From NCBI GenBank assembly GCA_037442205.1, contig JBBIQS010000058.1, positions 1-51,335 on the forward strand: 51,335 nucleotides of DNA, written 5' to 3'. Source of the stretch: JBBIQS01 sp037442205 (lineage in GTDB: Bacteria; Myxococcota; Myxococcia; Myxococcales; UBA5297). Both the position numbers and the translations under genes were made by a program. Position 1 is the first letter of the stretch. Every line of letters begins with the position of its first letter. Below, piece after piece: positions 1 through 9,392 of this stretch. The notes under the pieces are model-generated. The model was given only the letters and a program-made list of their open reading frames with translations. It was not told the origin of the DNA and did not search any database.

Positions 1-1502
<1,502 letters not shown>

Positions 1503-1553
1503 GGCCACTCCTGGACTCTGTCGGGAAGCGAGAGATCGGCTCGAGGCGCGCCG

Positions 1554-1559
1554 ATTATA
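1554..1559 (-). promoter_or_regulatory. -10 box of the kinase gene
   Basis: Read leftward, the hexamer is TATAAT, a perfect sigma-70-type -10, placing transcription start near 1547 and giving a leader of about 45 bases. No good -35 is visible at 16-18 bp. On the other strand the overlapping TATACT (1556-1561) would start transcription almost at the ATG of the divergent gene. Confidence 0.4.
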
Positions 1560-1569
1560 CTGGCGCTCC

Positions 1570-2463
1570 ATGGCAAGAGCGGAATGGGCGGCAATATTTT
1601 CCGGCGGGTACCTGGCGACGGTGTTCGCCTGGCATCGGCTGCGCCTGCGCCGCAAGCGGCGGGAGGGGCCGTCGCTTGCGGCGCTGTCGCGCTTCGACCA
1701 CCGGGCGCTGTGGGACGAGCTGGCTCAGCCGGAATGGAAGCAGCCCGGGGCGCGCGCGCCGCACGCCGACTCGGCGATGGCGCCCTCCTTCTATCGGGAA
1801 AGCCCGTGGGAGCTGCCTGAGCCGCCGGGCCACCGCGCGCTGCGCGATCAGCTGTTCTCAGGGCTCAACCCGGCGATATCACGGGAAGATCCGGTGGCGA
1901 CCTGGCTGGTCGCCCACGCCGCGGTGAGGCGGGTGCTGGCCGGGGAGCTGGATTCGGCGGCGCAGCTGGCGCCGCTGCTTCCCGAGGCGAGCGGGGAGAA
2001 GCTGCTGATCCAGCTGGACCTGGCGCGCAGCGAGCGGGCGCAGGCGGTGCGCGATTCCTCGGCGGCGCGGGGCTTCGCGCTGGCGGCGCTGGCGCGGGGG
2101 CAGGGGCTGCAGCGGCGCGCGCCGTCGGCGGGGCTCGCCTACCTGGCGGCGCACGTGCGGCTGTCGCACCTGACGCACGCGGTGAACCTGGAGATCTCGG
2201 TGTTGCTGGCGGTCGCCGGGCTGCGCCGGGCCGTGGGAAGGTACGGGCAGGCCCCCTGGCTTCACCTGGGGCTCGCGCGGGCGCAGGCCATGCTGGGTCG
2301 CCATGAGGAGGCGCTCGACGAGCTGGGCCGGGCGCTCTACCACGCCCGGGCCGACCGCTTCTATGCCGAGGCGGTGCTGGCCGGGGGCTTCGCCCAGGCC
2401 CAGCGGCCGGCGCTGGCGGTGCGCTGCCGGGAGATCATGGAGGCGAAAGGTGGCGGGAGCTGA
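1570..2463 (+). CDS. TPR-like helical protein of unknown function
   Basis: This 297-residue protein is not one I recognise by name. I chose ATG 1570, just past the divergent kinase promoter; starts further upstream would overlap the kinase gene. An apolar stretch near residues 5-21 followed by a cluster of Arg/Lys (HRLRLRRKRR) could be a weak membrane anchor with a cytoplasmic body, but it is short. The rest is Ala/Leu-rich and helical. The clearest repeat is a TPR-like unit near the C-terminus (LGLARAQAMLGRHEEALDEL followed by GRALYHA). It is divergent to the Ser/Thr kinase, which itself ends in TPR-like sequence, so a shared pathway is possible but unproven. Confidence 0.7.
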   Translation: MARAEWAAIFSGGYLATVFAWHRLRLRRKRREGPSLAALSRFDHRALWDELAQPEWKQPGARAPHADSAMAPSFYRESPWELPEPPGHRALRDQLFSGLNPAISREDPVATWLVAHAAVRRVLAGELDSAAQLAPLLPEASGEKLLIQLDLARSERAQAVRDSSAARGFALAALARGQGLQRRAPSAGLAYLAAHVRLSHLTHAVNLEISVLLAVAGLRRAVGRYGQAPWLHLGLARAQAMLGRHEEALDELGRALYHARADRFYAEAVLAGGFAQAQRPALAVRCREIMEAKGGGS

Positions 2464-2646
2464 GCTGGCGCTCTACAGCAGGTGCGACAGGTTCTCGATC
2501 GCGATGCGCCGCCGTTCACCGCAGCCTCGGTTGCTCGCCGGCAGAATACTGACATCGCGGCCCCGCATCGCCGGACATTGGGCGCTCCGCTTCCGCCCCC
2601 ACCGCCCCGGCGCTACACTTGCCGCCCCACCTTGAGCGGACAGCCC

Positions 2647-3612
2647 GTGCACTTCACCATCCTCTCGCGCTCCAGCGCCATCTACACCACCCGCCGCCTG
2701 GCCGACGCCACCCGCATGGCCGGCCACCGGGCCCGCGTGCTCGATCCGCTGCGCTGCGAGATGCTCCTCTCCGAGGGCAAGAGCGGCCTGCTCTACCGCC
2801 GCAAGCCGATCGGCCGCACCGACGCCTGCATCCCGCGCATCGGCCAGTCGATCCAGAACTACGGCCTGGTGGTGGTCGACCAGTTCGAGCAGGAGCAGGT
2901 CCCGGTCCTCAACGGCGCGGCGGCCATCGCCAGAAGTCGCAACAAGATCCGCTGCTTGCAGCACCTGGCCTCCCACGCCATCCCGGTGCCGGCCACGGTG
3001 ATGGCCAACGACGCCGGCGACATCAAGTCGATGGTCGAGCTGATCGGCGGGGTGCCGGTGCTCTTGAAGCTGCTGCAGGGCGCCGACAAGGTCGGGGTGA
3101 TGGTCTGCGAGACGCACAACTCGCTGCAGGCGGCACTGGAGGCGCTGCTGGGCCTGGGCCACAACGTGATCGTCCAGCAGTACGTGCGCGAGGCCAAGGG
3201 GCGGGACATCCGCGCCTTCGTGGTCGGCGGCAGGGCGATCGCCGCGGTGCGCCGGGTGCCGCGGGTCGGCCGGCTGCGGCGCACCCTGGGGGCCGGGGCC
3301 CGCATCCAGGCCACCCGCCTGCCGCCCGACTTCGCCGCCATGGCCGAGCGCGCCGCGCAGCTGGTCGGCCTGGACGTGGCGGCGGTGGACATGCTCGACC
3401 TGGCCGGCGGCCCCCGCGTCTTCGAGGTCAACAGCTCCCCGGGGATCAAGGAGATCGAGGAGGCGACCGGCATCGACCTGGCCGCGGCCATCGTCGAGCG
3501 CGCCGCCGAGCGGGTGCGCGAGGCCCGCTCCCAGGCCCGCTCCGCTGAATCGAAAGCGCCTCCCGCCGGTTCCCAAAAGCCCGCCGCGCGCAAGGTGGCC
3601 AAGCGCTCTTGA
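2647..3612 (+). CDS. rimK: RimK-family ATP-grasp ligase (ribosomal protein S6 glutamate ligase-like)
   Basis: This is an ATP-grasp ligase of 321 residues. RimK adds glutamate residues to the C-terminus of ribosomal protein S6 in E. coli, and related enzymes modify other acceptors. The GTG start at 2647 gives an N-terminus (HFTILSRSSAIYTTRRL) that aligns with the normal RimK start; an in-frame extension back to 2482 is low-complexity and unlikely to be translated. Visible features are the central ATP-binding region (VPVLLKLLQGADKVGVMVCE), the IVQQYVREAKGRDIRAFVVG strand and the metal/ATP site EVNSSPG. A Lys/Arg/Ala/Pro-rich tail of about 30 residues is extra compared with E. coli RimK (300 residues). 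The Shine-Dalgarno is weak. The gene is followed by a secreted protein and rlmB on the same strand. Confidence 0.85.
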   Translation: MHFTILSRSSAIYTTRRLADATRMAGHRARVLDPLRCEMLLSEGKSGLLYRRKPIGRTDACIPRIGQSIQNYGLVVVDQFEQEQVPVLNGAAAIARSRNKIRCLQHLASHAIPVPATVMANDAGDIKSMVELIGGVPVLLKLLQGADKVGVMVCETHNSLQAALEALLGLGHNVIVQQYVREAKGRDIRAFVVGGRAIAAVRRVPRVGRLRRTLGAGARIQATRLPPDFAAMAERAAQLVGLDVAAVDMLDLAGGPRVFEVNSSPGIKEIEEATGIDLAAAIVERAAERVREARSQARSAESKAPPAGSQKPAARKVAKRS

Positions 3613-3675
3613 CCTTGACCCTCGCGCCTCCCGCCGCTAGGGTCCCGCAACTTCTAGGAGATTTGGAGACCAGCC

Positions 3676-4092
3676 ATGAAGAGAAGCCTCCGCGCCGCCG
3701 CCTTCGCGGCGCCCCTGCTCGCCGCCGCCTGCGCCCTGGCCGGCCAGTCCGACTCCCTGTACCAGGTCGAGTCCAAGGCCGCCCCCGCCGAGCTGCAGGC
3801 CGGCGCCAAGGGCCAGCTGGAGATCAAGATCCGGACGAAGAAGGGCGCCCACATCTCCGACGAGGCGCCGCTCAAGATCTCGCTGGCCGGCAAGAACGTG
3901 AAGGTGGAGAAGGAGCAGCTGACCAAGGCCGACGGGGCCAAGCAGGAGGACGGCCCCAAGTTCGAGGTCCCCTTCGTCGCCGAGCAGCAGGGCCAGGGCT
4001 CGATCGAGGCGGACATGGTCTTCTTCGTCTGCACCGACAAGCTGTGCGAGCGGCAGACCAAGAAGCTGAGCGTGCCTGTGAGCGTGAAGTAG
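3676..4092 (+). CDS. Small secreted protein with beta-sandwich-like body and a Cys pair
   Basis: This is a 138-residue exported protein. It has a basic start (MKRSLR), a hydrophobic Ala/Leu segment to about residue 22, and either signal-peptidase cleavage near AGQ or lipidation at Cys19. The mature part alternates short beta-like stretches and ends with FVCTDKLCERQ, giving Cys119 and Cys124. This layout recalls DsbD-alpha-like immunoglobulin folds, but I cannot assign it. A GGAGA motif precedes ATG 3676. Its TAG is immediately followed by the ATG of rlmB with no spacer, which suggests translational coupling although the two products act in different places. Confidence 0.75.
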   Translation: MKRSLRAAAFAAPLLAAACALAGQSDSLYQVESKAAPAELQAGAKGQLEIKIRTKKGAHISDEAPLKISLAGKNVKVEKEQLTKADGAKQEDGPKFEVPFVAEQQGQGSIEADMVFFVCTDKLCERQTKKLSVPVSVK

Positions 4093-4851
4093 ATGTCCCG
4101 CCACGTCTTCGGAATCCACCCCGCCCTCGAGGCGCTCAAGGGAGCCCCGGGCCAGGTGGAGAAGGTCTACCTGGGCGAAGGGCCCTTGCGCGGGCCGCTG
4201 CTCGAGGTCGCGCAGCAGGCCAAGAAGCTCTCGCTGCCCACCGAGTTCATCGACCGCGGCCGCATGGCCCGGCTGGCCGACGGCGGGGTCCACCAGGGCG
4301 TGGTCCTCAAGGTGGCCGAGTTCAGCTACGCCGAGCTGGCCGACATCTGCGAGAAGGCCAAGGCCGCCGGGCCCTCCGGGCTGGTGCTGGTGCTCGACGG
4401 CATCGAGGACCCGCACAACTTCGGCGCCCTGGTCCGCTCGGCGAGCGCGCTGGGGGCCCAGGGAGTGGTCATCCCCAAGGACCGGGCCTCGGGCGTCACC
4501 GGGATCGTGGTCAAGGCGAGCGCCGGGGCCATCGCCCACATGCCGGTGGCCCGGGTCACCAACCTCGCCCGCGCCCTGGGCGAGCTCAAGGACGCCGGGC
4601 TGTGGGTCGCCGGCGCCGACATGAGCGGCGACCGGGCGCCCTGGCAGGTCGATTTCCGCGGGCCGACGGCCCTGGTGGTGGGAGGCGAGGGGCCCGGCGT
4701 TCGGCGGATGGTGCTGGAGAAGTGCGACTTCACGGTGCGCATCCCCATGGCCGGCCCACTGGGCAGCCTCAACGCCTCGGTCGCCGGCGCCATCCTGCTC
4801 TACGAGGTGGCCCGCCAGCGCGCTCTGCCCCCTCAAGCGGGGAAGGGCTAG
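4093..4851 (+). CDS. rlmB: 23S rRNA 2'-O-ribose methyltransferase, SpoU/TrmH family (RlmB-like)
   Basis: This is a SPOUT methyltransferase of 252 residues. RlmB methylates the ribose of G2251 in the 23S rRNA P-loop using SAM. The N-terminal substrate-binding domain (FGIHPALEALKG) is followed by the knotted catalytic domain. Motif 1 is EDPHNFGALVRSA with the conserved Asn and Arg, motif 2 is VVGGEGPGV, and motif 3 is IPMAGPLGSLNASVAGAILL with the SLNAS signature. Length is typical. The ATG directly abuts the upstream stop codon. It sits just before the tRNA/ribosomal cluster. Other TrmH-family specificities (tRNA G18, other 23S sites) cannot be excluded from sequence alone. Confidence 0.9.
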   Translation: MSRHVFGIHPALEALKGAPGQVEKVYLGEGPLRGPLLEVAQQAKKLSLPTEFIDRGRMARLADGGVHQGVVLKVAEFSYAELADICEKAKAAGPSGLVLVLDGIEDPHNFGALVRSASALGAQGVVIPKDRASGVTGIVVKASAGAIAHMPVARVTNLARALGELKDAGLWVAGADMSGDRAPWQVDFRGPTALVVGGEGPGVRRMVLEKCDFTVRIPMAGPLGSLNASVAGAILLYEVARQRALPPQAGKG

Positions 4852-4880
4852 GCCTTCTGTGCGATTTTGTCTTTAAGCGC

Positions 4881-4908
4881 TTGACACCGGGCTCGTGAAA
4901 TCTGTAAA
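4881..4908 (+). promoter_or_regulatory. Promoter of the tRNA cluster
   Basis: A perfect TTGACA (4881-4886), a 16-bp spacer and TGTAAA (4903-4908) form a sigma-70-type promoter. Transcription would start near 4915, about 55 bases before the first tRNA. Confidence 0.65.
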
Positions 4909-4970
4909 AGGGCCCGCTTTCAAGGCGCCGACCTGCCCCGCGGGCTGGGGGTGGGCAAGCAGGGAAGAGC

Positions 4971-5043
4971 GTCGGCGTAGCTCAGCTGGTAGAGCGCCTG
5001 CCTTGTAAGCAGAGGGTCGCGGGTTCGATTCCCGCCGCCGGCT
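4971..5043 (+). tRNA. tRNA-Thr (anticodon UGU)
   Basis: A 73-nt cloverleaf folds with acceptor GTCGGCG/CGCCGGC (one G-U pair), a D-arm with GCTCAGCTGGTAGAGC and a T-loop TTCGATT. The anticodon loop CTTGTAA gives UGU. The base of the anticodon stem has a C-A mismatch. The discriminator is U and CCA is not encoded. Confidence 0.95.
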
Positions 5044-5109
5044 AGCAGACGGTGCGGTGTGCCGCGCCGAGATTTTTTGAGGCAGCAGAGAGGTTTCAAG
5101 CAGCGACGA

Positions 5110-5192
5110 GGACGGGTTCCCGAGCGGCCAAAGGGAGCAGACTGTAAATCTGCCGGCTCATGCCTACGAAGGTTCGAATCCTTCCCCGTCCA
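5110..5192 (+). tRNA. tRNA-Tyr (anticodon GUA)
   Basis: An 83-nt class II tRNA has acceptor GGACGGG/CCCGTCC and a long variable arm as expected for tRNA-Tyr. The anticodon loop contains GTA, the T-arm is GAAGG-TTCGAAT-CCTTC, and the discriminator is A. CCA is not encoded; the gene is followed by a run of A. Confidence 0.95.
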
Positions 5193-5225
5193 AAAAAGTG
5201 AAGTGTCGCGGCGTTCGGAGGTTGC

Positions 5226-5298
5226 GCGGGAATAGCTCAGATGGTAGAGCGTCAGCCTTCCAAGCTGAATGTCGCGGGTTCGAATCCCGTTTCCCGCT
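5226..5298 (+). tRNA. tRNA-Gly (anticodon UCC)
   Basis: A 73-nt cloverleaf has acceptor GCGGGAA/TTCCCGC, anticodon loop CTTCCAA giving UCC, T-loop TTCGAAT and discriminator U. CCA is not encoded. Confidence 0.95.
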
Positions 5299-5371
5299 CT
5301 GAGAAGGCGGCAGGTCGGTAGGCGGGCGGCAAAGAAGTGGCAGGACAGGCAGTCGAAGAAGAGCAGCGGTT

Positions 5372-5444
<73 letters not shown>

Positions 5445-5474
5445 CAAGCAGCAACTTAGGAAAAGGGTGAAGCG

Positions 5475-5627
5475 ATGAATCGCAGCATCATCTCGCTCGA
5501 GTGCGGCGTCTGCAAAGAGCGCAACTACTCGACGACCAAGAACAAGCGCACGATGGCCGACAAGCTCGTGCTCTCCAAGTACTGCAAGCGCTGCAAGAAG
5601 CACACGGAGCACAAAGAGACCAAGTAG
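5475..5627 (+). CDS. rpmG: 50S ribosomal protein L33, zinc-binding form
   Basis: L33 is a 50-residue large-subunit protein. The sequence starts MNRSIISLECGVCKERNYST and carries two CxxC pairs (Cys10/13 and Cys37/40), which is the zinc-ribbon (C+) version. It lies between tRNA-Thr(GGU) and tRNA-Trp and upstream of secE-nusG, so it is probably cotranscribed and processed with the tRNAs. A GGGTGA/AGGAAA stretch upstream is a modest ribosome-binding site. Length and charge are typical. Confidence 0.95.
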   Translation: MNRSIISLECGVCKERNYSTTKNKRTMADKLVLSKYCKRCKKHTEHKETK

Positions 5628-5708
5628 GGCACGCTGCGCCGGCTTCAAGGGGCCCTGGGCAAGGGTCGCTGGGGCTTCGAGGGCTCGGGGAGCGCGCCGG
5701 TAACATCT

Positions 5709-5782
5709 AGGCCAGTAGCTCCAATTGGTAGAGCGGCGGTCTCCAAAACCGTTTGTTGGGGGTTCGAGTCCCTCCTGGCCTG
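5709..5782 (+). tRNA. tRNA-Trp (anticodon CCA)
   Basis: A 74-nt cloverleaf has acceptor AGGCCAG/CTGGCCT, anticodon loop CTCCAAA giving CCA, T-loop TTCGAGT and the G discriminator typical of bacterial tRNA-Trp. It lies just before secE, a common placement. CCA is not encoded in the gene. Confidence 0.95.
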
Positions 5783-5896
5783 CATCGGCGCCCCACCTGG
5801 TCGCCTCTTCCCAAAGGGGAGGGCGTCGGATGGGGCTTCTGGTATTTGGGCAGTGGTCGCCAGGCTAGCGAGCTGGCGCGAAGAAGGACGTGAACG

Positions 5897-6346
5897 ATGG
5901 ATGCAGCGACGACCGGTTCGATGGGCGGCTCCGGCAAGCTGGAGCCCAAGCGCCTGGTGGGCATGTTTTACTTCGTGTTCGCCCTGGCCGCGGGGGCCTT
6001 CCTGCACCAGATCGCCGAGCTCGTGCTGACTGCCCTGCGGGTGCAGGACAGGCAGCTGTTCGGCATCGACGAGCTGACCCTGAGCGCGGTGCTCGGCTTC
6101 GGGGTGGCCATCGCCATCGCCGTGGTCGGCTACCTCAACCCCAAGGTGCACGCGGTGAGCATTGACATCGCCACCGAGCTCAAGCGCGTCACCTGGCCGA
6201 GCCTGGCCGAGACCCGGGTCTCCACCGTGGCGGTGATCATCGCCAGCGTCGTCAGCGCCCTCGTTCTCTTCGGCTTCGACTTCATCTCCTCCAAGGTGAT
6301 GACGGTCTGGGTCCCCGCAGGCCTCAAGTGGATCGCCAAGATCTAG
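5897..6346 (+). CDS. secE: Preprotein translocase subunit SecE
   Basis: SecE clamps SecY in the SecYEG protein-export channel of the inner membrane. The 149-residue product is of the longer, three-span type: membrane segments lie near residues 20-46, 60-80 and 108-130. Before the last one is the conserved amphipathic motif ELKRVTWPSLAET (94-106), the SecE hallmark. AAGGA eight bases upstream supports ATG 5897. It is followed after 19 bases by nusG, the standard pairing. Confidence 0.95.
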   Translation: MDAATTGSMGGSGKLEPKRLVGMFYFVFALAAGAFLHQIAELVLTALRVQDRQLFGIDELTLSAVLGFGVAIAIAVVGYLNPKVHAVSIDIATELKRVTWPSLAETRVSTVAVIIASVVSALVLFGFDFISSKVMTVWVPAGLKWIAKI

Positions 6347-6365
6347 TGCGACTCGAGCCCGACCG

Positions 6366-6983
6366 ATGCCAAAGAAAGACGAGGGAAGGGTTGTGAGCAA
6401 GACTGCTCAGTCCACCGCGAAGCCGCACGGGGAGCTGGCGACGAAGAAGTGGTACGTCGTCCACACCTACTCCGGCTTCGAGAACAAGGCCAAGAAGTCG
6501 CTCGAGGAGCGCATCAAGCTCGAGGGGATGAGCGACTGGTTCGGCGACATCCTGATCCCCATCGAGACCGTGCAGGAGATGGTCAAGGGAGAGAAGCGCA
6601 CCACCAAGCGCAAGTTCTTCCCCGGCTACATCCTGGTCCAGATGTCGATGGACGACCGCAGCTGGCACCTGGTCAAGAACACCCCCAAGGTCACCGGCTT
6701 CGTCGGCGGCACCCAGACCATGGAGCCGGACAAGATCCCGTCGATCACCGACCCCGAGGTCCGCCGGCTGACCACCCAGATCAGCGAGGGCACCCTCAAG
6801 CCCAAGCCCAAGGTCCAGTTCGAGGCCGGCGACGGGGTGCGGGTGGTGGACGGACCGTTCTCCAACTTCAACGGCACCATCGAAGAGGTCGACGCCAACA
6901 AGGGCCGGGTCAAGGTGCTGGTCTCAATCTTCGGGCGCGCCACCCCGGTCGAGCTCGACTTCATGCAGGTGGAGAAGACCTGA
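6366..6983 (+). CDS. nusG: Transcription termination/antitermination factor NusG
   Basis: NusG binds RNA polymerase across the clamp and links it to Rho or to ribosomal S10. The NGN domain is visible from KKWYVVHTYSGFENKAKKSL onward, including RKFFPGYILVQM, and the C-terminal KOW domain spans about 150-205 (VRVVDGPFSNFNGTIEEVD). As drawn from ATG 6366 it has 205 residues, but no Shine-Dalgarno precedes that ATG. The GTG at 6393 has GAGGGAAGGG just upstream and gives a 196-residue protein, so it may be the true start. Length is slightly above E. coli's 181. Confidence 0.95.
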   Translation: MPKKDEGRVVSKTAQSTAKPHGELATKKWYVVHTYSGFENKAKKSLEERIKLEGMSDWFGDILIPIETVQEMVKGEKRTTKRKFFPGYILVQMSMDDRSWHLVKNTPKVTGFVGGTQTMEPDKIPSITDPEVRRLTTQISEGTLKPKPKVQFEAGDGVRVVDGPFSNFNGTIEEVDANKGRVKVLVSIFGRATPVELDFMQVEKT

Positions 6984-6992
6984 GCAGGACTT

Positions 6993-7017
6993 GCCGCGCC
7001 GGTCGATGCGGCGCGGC
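6993..7017 (+). other. Hairpin in the nusG-rplK gap
   Basis: GCCGCGCC (6993-7000) pairs with GGCGCGGC (7010-7017) around a 9-nt loop, followed by GAAAAA and no U-tract. It lies in the rplK leader, the region where L1 represses the rplKA mRNA in E. coli, but I cannot show a 23S-like L1 site here. Confidence 0.5.
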
Positions 7018-7117
7018 GAAAAATGGCGAGGCGGGCCACTCGAGACCGAGCGTGCCCGCTTTCGCGTTGAGTGGGAGGGCCAAACGGCCCGCTTGAACCA
7101 CGACGAGAGGCAGTGCC

Positions 7118-7567
7118 ATGGCAAAGAAGGTAACTGGACAGGTCAAGCTGCAGATTCCCGCCGGCAAGGCGAACCCGGCGCCCCCGGTCGGCCCGGCGCT
7201 CGGCCAGCACGGCGTCAACATCATGGACTTCTGCAAGCAGTTCAACGCCGCGACCCAGTCGCAGGCCAAGGACGGCCTGATCATCCCGGTCATCATCACC
7301 GTCTACTCGGACCGCTCCTTCAGCTTCGTGCTCAAGACCCCGCCGGCGGCGATCCTGCTCAAGAAGGCGGCCGGGCTGCACACCGACAAGAAGAAGGGCT
7401 CGGGCGCCCACAAGCCGGGCAAGGAGAAGGTGGGCAAGGTCACCAAGAAGCAGGTCCAGGACATCGCCAAGATGAAGATGTCCGACATGACCGCGGCCAC
7501 CCTCGAGGCGGCGATGCGCACCATCGAGGGCACCGCCCGTTCGATGGGCCTCGACGTCGAGGGCTAG
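7118..7567 (+). CDS. rplK: 50S ribosomal protein L11
   Basis: L11 forms the base of the GTPase-associated center of the 50S subunit with its 23S rRNA target. The 149-residue product has the standard start AKKVTGQVKLQIPAGKANPA, the PPVGPALGQHGVNIMDFC segment and the rRNA-binding C-terminal domain (GSGAHKPGKEKVGKVTKKQV). Length matches the family (about 141-150). A GAGAGGCAG ribosome-binding site precedes ATG 7118. rplA follows after 96 bases, the standard pair. Confidence 0.97.
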   Translation: MAKKVTGQVKLQIPAGKANPAPPVGPALGQHGVNIMDFCKQFNAATQSQAKDGLIIPVIITVYSDRSFSFVLKTPPAAILLKKAAGLHTDKKKGSGAHKPGKEKVGKVTKKQVQDIAKMKMSDMTAATLEAAMRTIEGTARSMGLDVEG

Positions 7568-7663
7568 TCTCCCCAGGCTCCCAATCCCCCTTTCGAAAAT
7601 TCGCGACAACCGGTGGGAGAGCCCGCAAGCGCTCGCTATCGACCACCGCAAGGAGAGCAACAC

Positions 7664-8422
7664 ATGGCAGGCAAGGGTTACGAAGAGGCCAAGAAGCTGA
7701 TCGAGGCCGACAAGCGCTACGCGGTGGAGCAGGCCTTCGACCTGCTCAAGAAGACCCACGACAAGCGCATGGAGATCAAGGGCAAGACCGGCTCCAAGGC
7801 CAAGAAGGACGGCCGCAAGAGCTTCGACGAGTCGGTGGACGTGGCCATCGCCCTGGGCGTGGACCCCAAGCACGCCGACCAGATGGTCCGCGGCGCGGTG
7901 GTGCTGCCCAACGGCACCGGCAAGTCGATGCGGGTGGCGGTGTTCGCCAAGGGCGAGAAGGCCAAGGAGGCCCAGGAGGCCGGCGCCGACGTGGTGGGCG
8001 AGAACGACCTGGCCGACAAGATCAACGGCGGCTTCCTCGACTTCGACGCCACCGTGGCCACTCCGGACATGATGGGCGTGGTCGGCCGCCTCGGTAAGGT
8101 CCTCGGTCCCCGCGGCCTGATGCCCAACCCCAAGCTGGGCACCGTCACCGTCGACGTGGCCCGCGCGGTCAAAGAGCTCAAGGGCGGCAAGGTCGAGTTC
8201 CGCGTCGAGAAGGCGGGCATCGTCCACGCCCGCCTGGGCAAGGCCAGCTTCACCGCCCAGAAGCTGCGCGAGAACTTCACCGTCCTGATGGACGTGATCA
8301 TGAAGGCCAAGCCCAGCTCGGCCAAGGGCGTCTACCTCAAGTCGGTGGCCGTCTCGACCTCGATGGGGCCGTCGGTGAAGATCGATCCCTCGGCCATCGC
8401 CGCCGCCCACAAGGAAGAGTAG
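7664..8422 (+). CDS. rplA: 50S ribosomal protein L1 with internal insertion
   Basis: L1 forms the mobile stalk that guides exit of deacylated tRNA and often represses its own operon. The product has 252 residues against about 230-235 normally. The excess is a Lys/Gly-rich stretch near residues 32-52, between the LLKK helix and SFDESVDVAIALGVDP, where most L1 proteins have only a few residues. Downstream motifs are canonical (PNGTGKSMRVAVF, GRLGKVLGPRGLMPNPKLGT). ATG 7664 has AAGGAGAG upstream; an in-frame start at 7613 would precede this ribosome-binding site and is rejected. Confidence 0.96.
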   Translation: MAGKGYEEAKKLIEADKRYAVEQAFDLLKKTHDKRMEIKGKTGSKAKKDGRKSFDESVDVAIALGVDPKHADQMVRGAVVLPNGTGKSMRVAVFAKGEKAKEAQEAGADVVGENDLADKINGGFLDFDATVATPDMMGVVGRLGKVLGPRGLMPNPKLGTVTVDVARAVKELKGGKVEFRVEKAGIVHARLGKASFTAQKLRENFTVLMDVIMKAKPSSAKGVYLKSVAVSTSMGPSVKIDPSAIAAAHKEE

Positions 8423-8785
8423 CCAAGTCGACAGCGTCATCTCGGAAGCGGGCGGCGCCCGGCGCCGCCTCGCCGATTTGACAGCGGCTCGCTTTTCGCA
8501 TACTAAGCCGCGCACTTTGGAGGATGGCGGGGTCCATGTCGGACCCCGCCGATTCCTGGTTCAAGACAGCAGGCACCGCCAGCCACCCTACGGGACCCGT
8601 GACAGCCGCGAAAAGTCGAGCGCGGAGCGGCCTCGAAGGTTAGAAGGCAAACGGTTTAAACGGCGAGCGAAGGCATCGCCAGGCCTGCCGAGACGGGAAG
8701 CAAAAGGGTTTTTCCCTTGAAGTCCTGCTCCTTGCACCAGGCAGCAACCGGCCGCTAACGGCCGACGCGAAGGGTGGTGATACTG
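8423..8785 (+). promoter_or_regulatory. Long structured leader of rplJL-rpoBC with promoter
   Basis: This 363-base gap holds no gene. A TTGACA at 8478-8483 and CATACT at 8499-8504 (15-bp spacer) form a candidate promoter just after rplA. A perfect 10-bp stem follows: GGCGGGGTCC (8526-8535) with GGACCCCGCC (8541-8550). Further on AAGGG-TTTTT-CCCTT makes a small hairpin near 8705-8719. In many bacteria the L10(L12)4 complex binds the rplJ leader and represses translation, so this is the expected place for such a site. I did not match it base by base to the L10-leader consensus. Confidence 0.6.
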
Positions 8786-9304
8786 GTGCTCAACAAGAGT
8801 GAAAAGGAGCAGATGATCACGGAGCTGCACGAGAAGCTGGCCAAGGCGAAGGTGGCCATCGTGACGGCGCCGAAGAACATCGACGTGGCCACGGTCACCG
8901 AGCTGCGCAAGGAGTTCCGCGCCTCGAAGGTCGAGTTCAAGGTCATCAAGAACACCCTGGCCAAGCGCGCGTCCAAGGGGACGGGCTTCGAGTCGCTGGT
9001 GGACCTGATGGAGGGTCCCACGGCGCTGGTGCTCGGCTACGAGGACGTGGTCTCGCCGGCCAAGGTGCTGCAGAAGTTCCTGGACAAGAAGACCGACAAG
9101 CTGTCCGTCAAGGGCGCGGTCATCGAGGGCAACAAGATCGACGCCAAGGGCGTCGAGGCGCTCTCGAAGATGCCTGGCCTCAACGAGCTGCGAGCGATGC
9201 TGCTGGGGATGATGATGCGCCCGGCGCAGCAGCTGGTGAGCGTGATGACCCAGCCGGCGGCCGGCTTGGCCCGGGTCCTGGATGCCAAGTCGAAGAAGGC
9301 TTGA
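8786..9304 (+). CDS. rplJ: 50S ribosomal protein L10
   Basis: L10 anchors the L7/L12 dimers to the ribosomal stalk. From GTG 8786 the product has 172 residues and begins LNKSEKEQMITELHEKL, the usual L10 start. Two further in-frame GTG codons lie at 8774 and 8777, but 8786 is spaced correctly from AAGGGTGG. Typical features are the VIKNTLAKRA segment and the C-terminal helix that binds L12 dimers (LNELRAMLLGMMMRPAQQLV). It lies directly before rplL. The long upstream leader suggests autogenous control. Confidence 0.95.
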   Translation: MLNKSEKEQMITELHEKLAKAKVAIVTAPKNIDVATVTELRKEFRASKVEFKVIKNTLAKRASKGTGFESLVDLMEGPTALVLGYEDVVSPAKVLQKFLDKKTDKLSVKGAVIEGNKIDAKGVEALSKMPGLNELRAMLLGMMMRPAQQLVSVMTQPAAGLARVLDAKSKKA

Positions 9305-9392
9305 TCGATTGCCTCGAGGCGCGAGCCTCTGGGCTTCAAGGGAAACCAAGAGGGCGGCCTGAGCCGGCCTCGAGAAAAGAGAGAAGAAGAAA

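Noticed and set aside
8478..8720. A plus-strand open frame of 80 codons in the rplJ leader.
   Set aside because: Its product is Arg/Pro-rich and it lies within the structured leader; no ribosome-binding site or family supports it. A leader peptide function cannot be excluded but is not supported.
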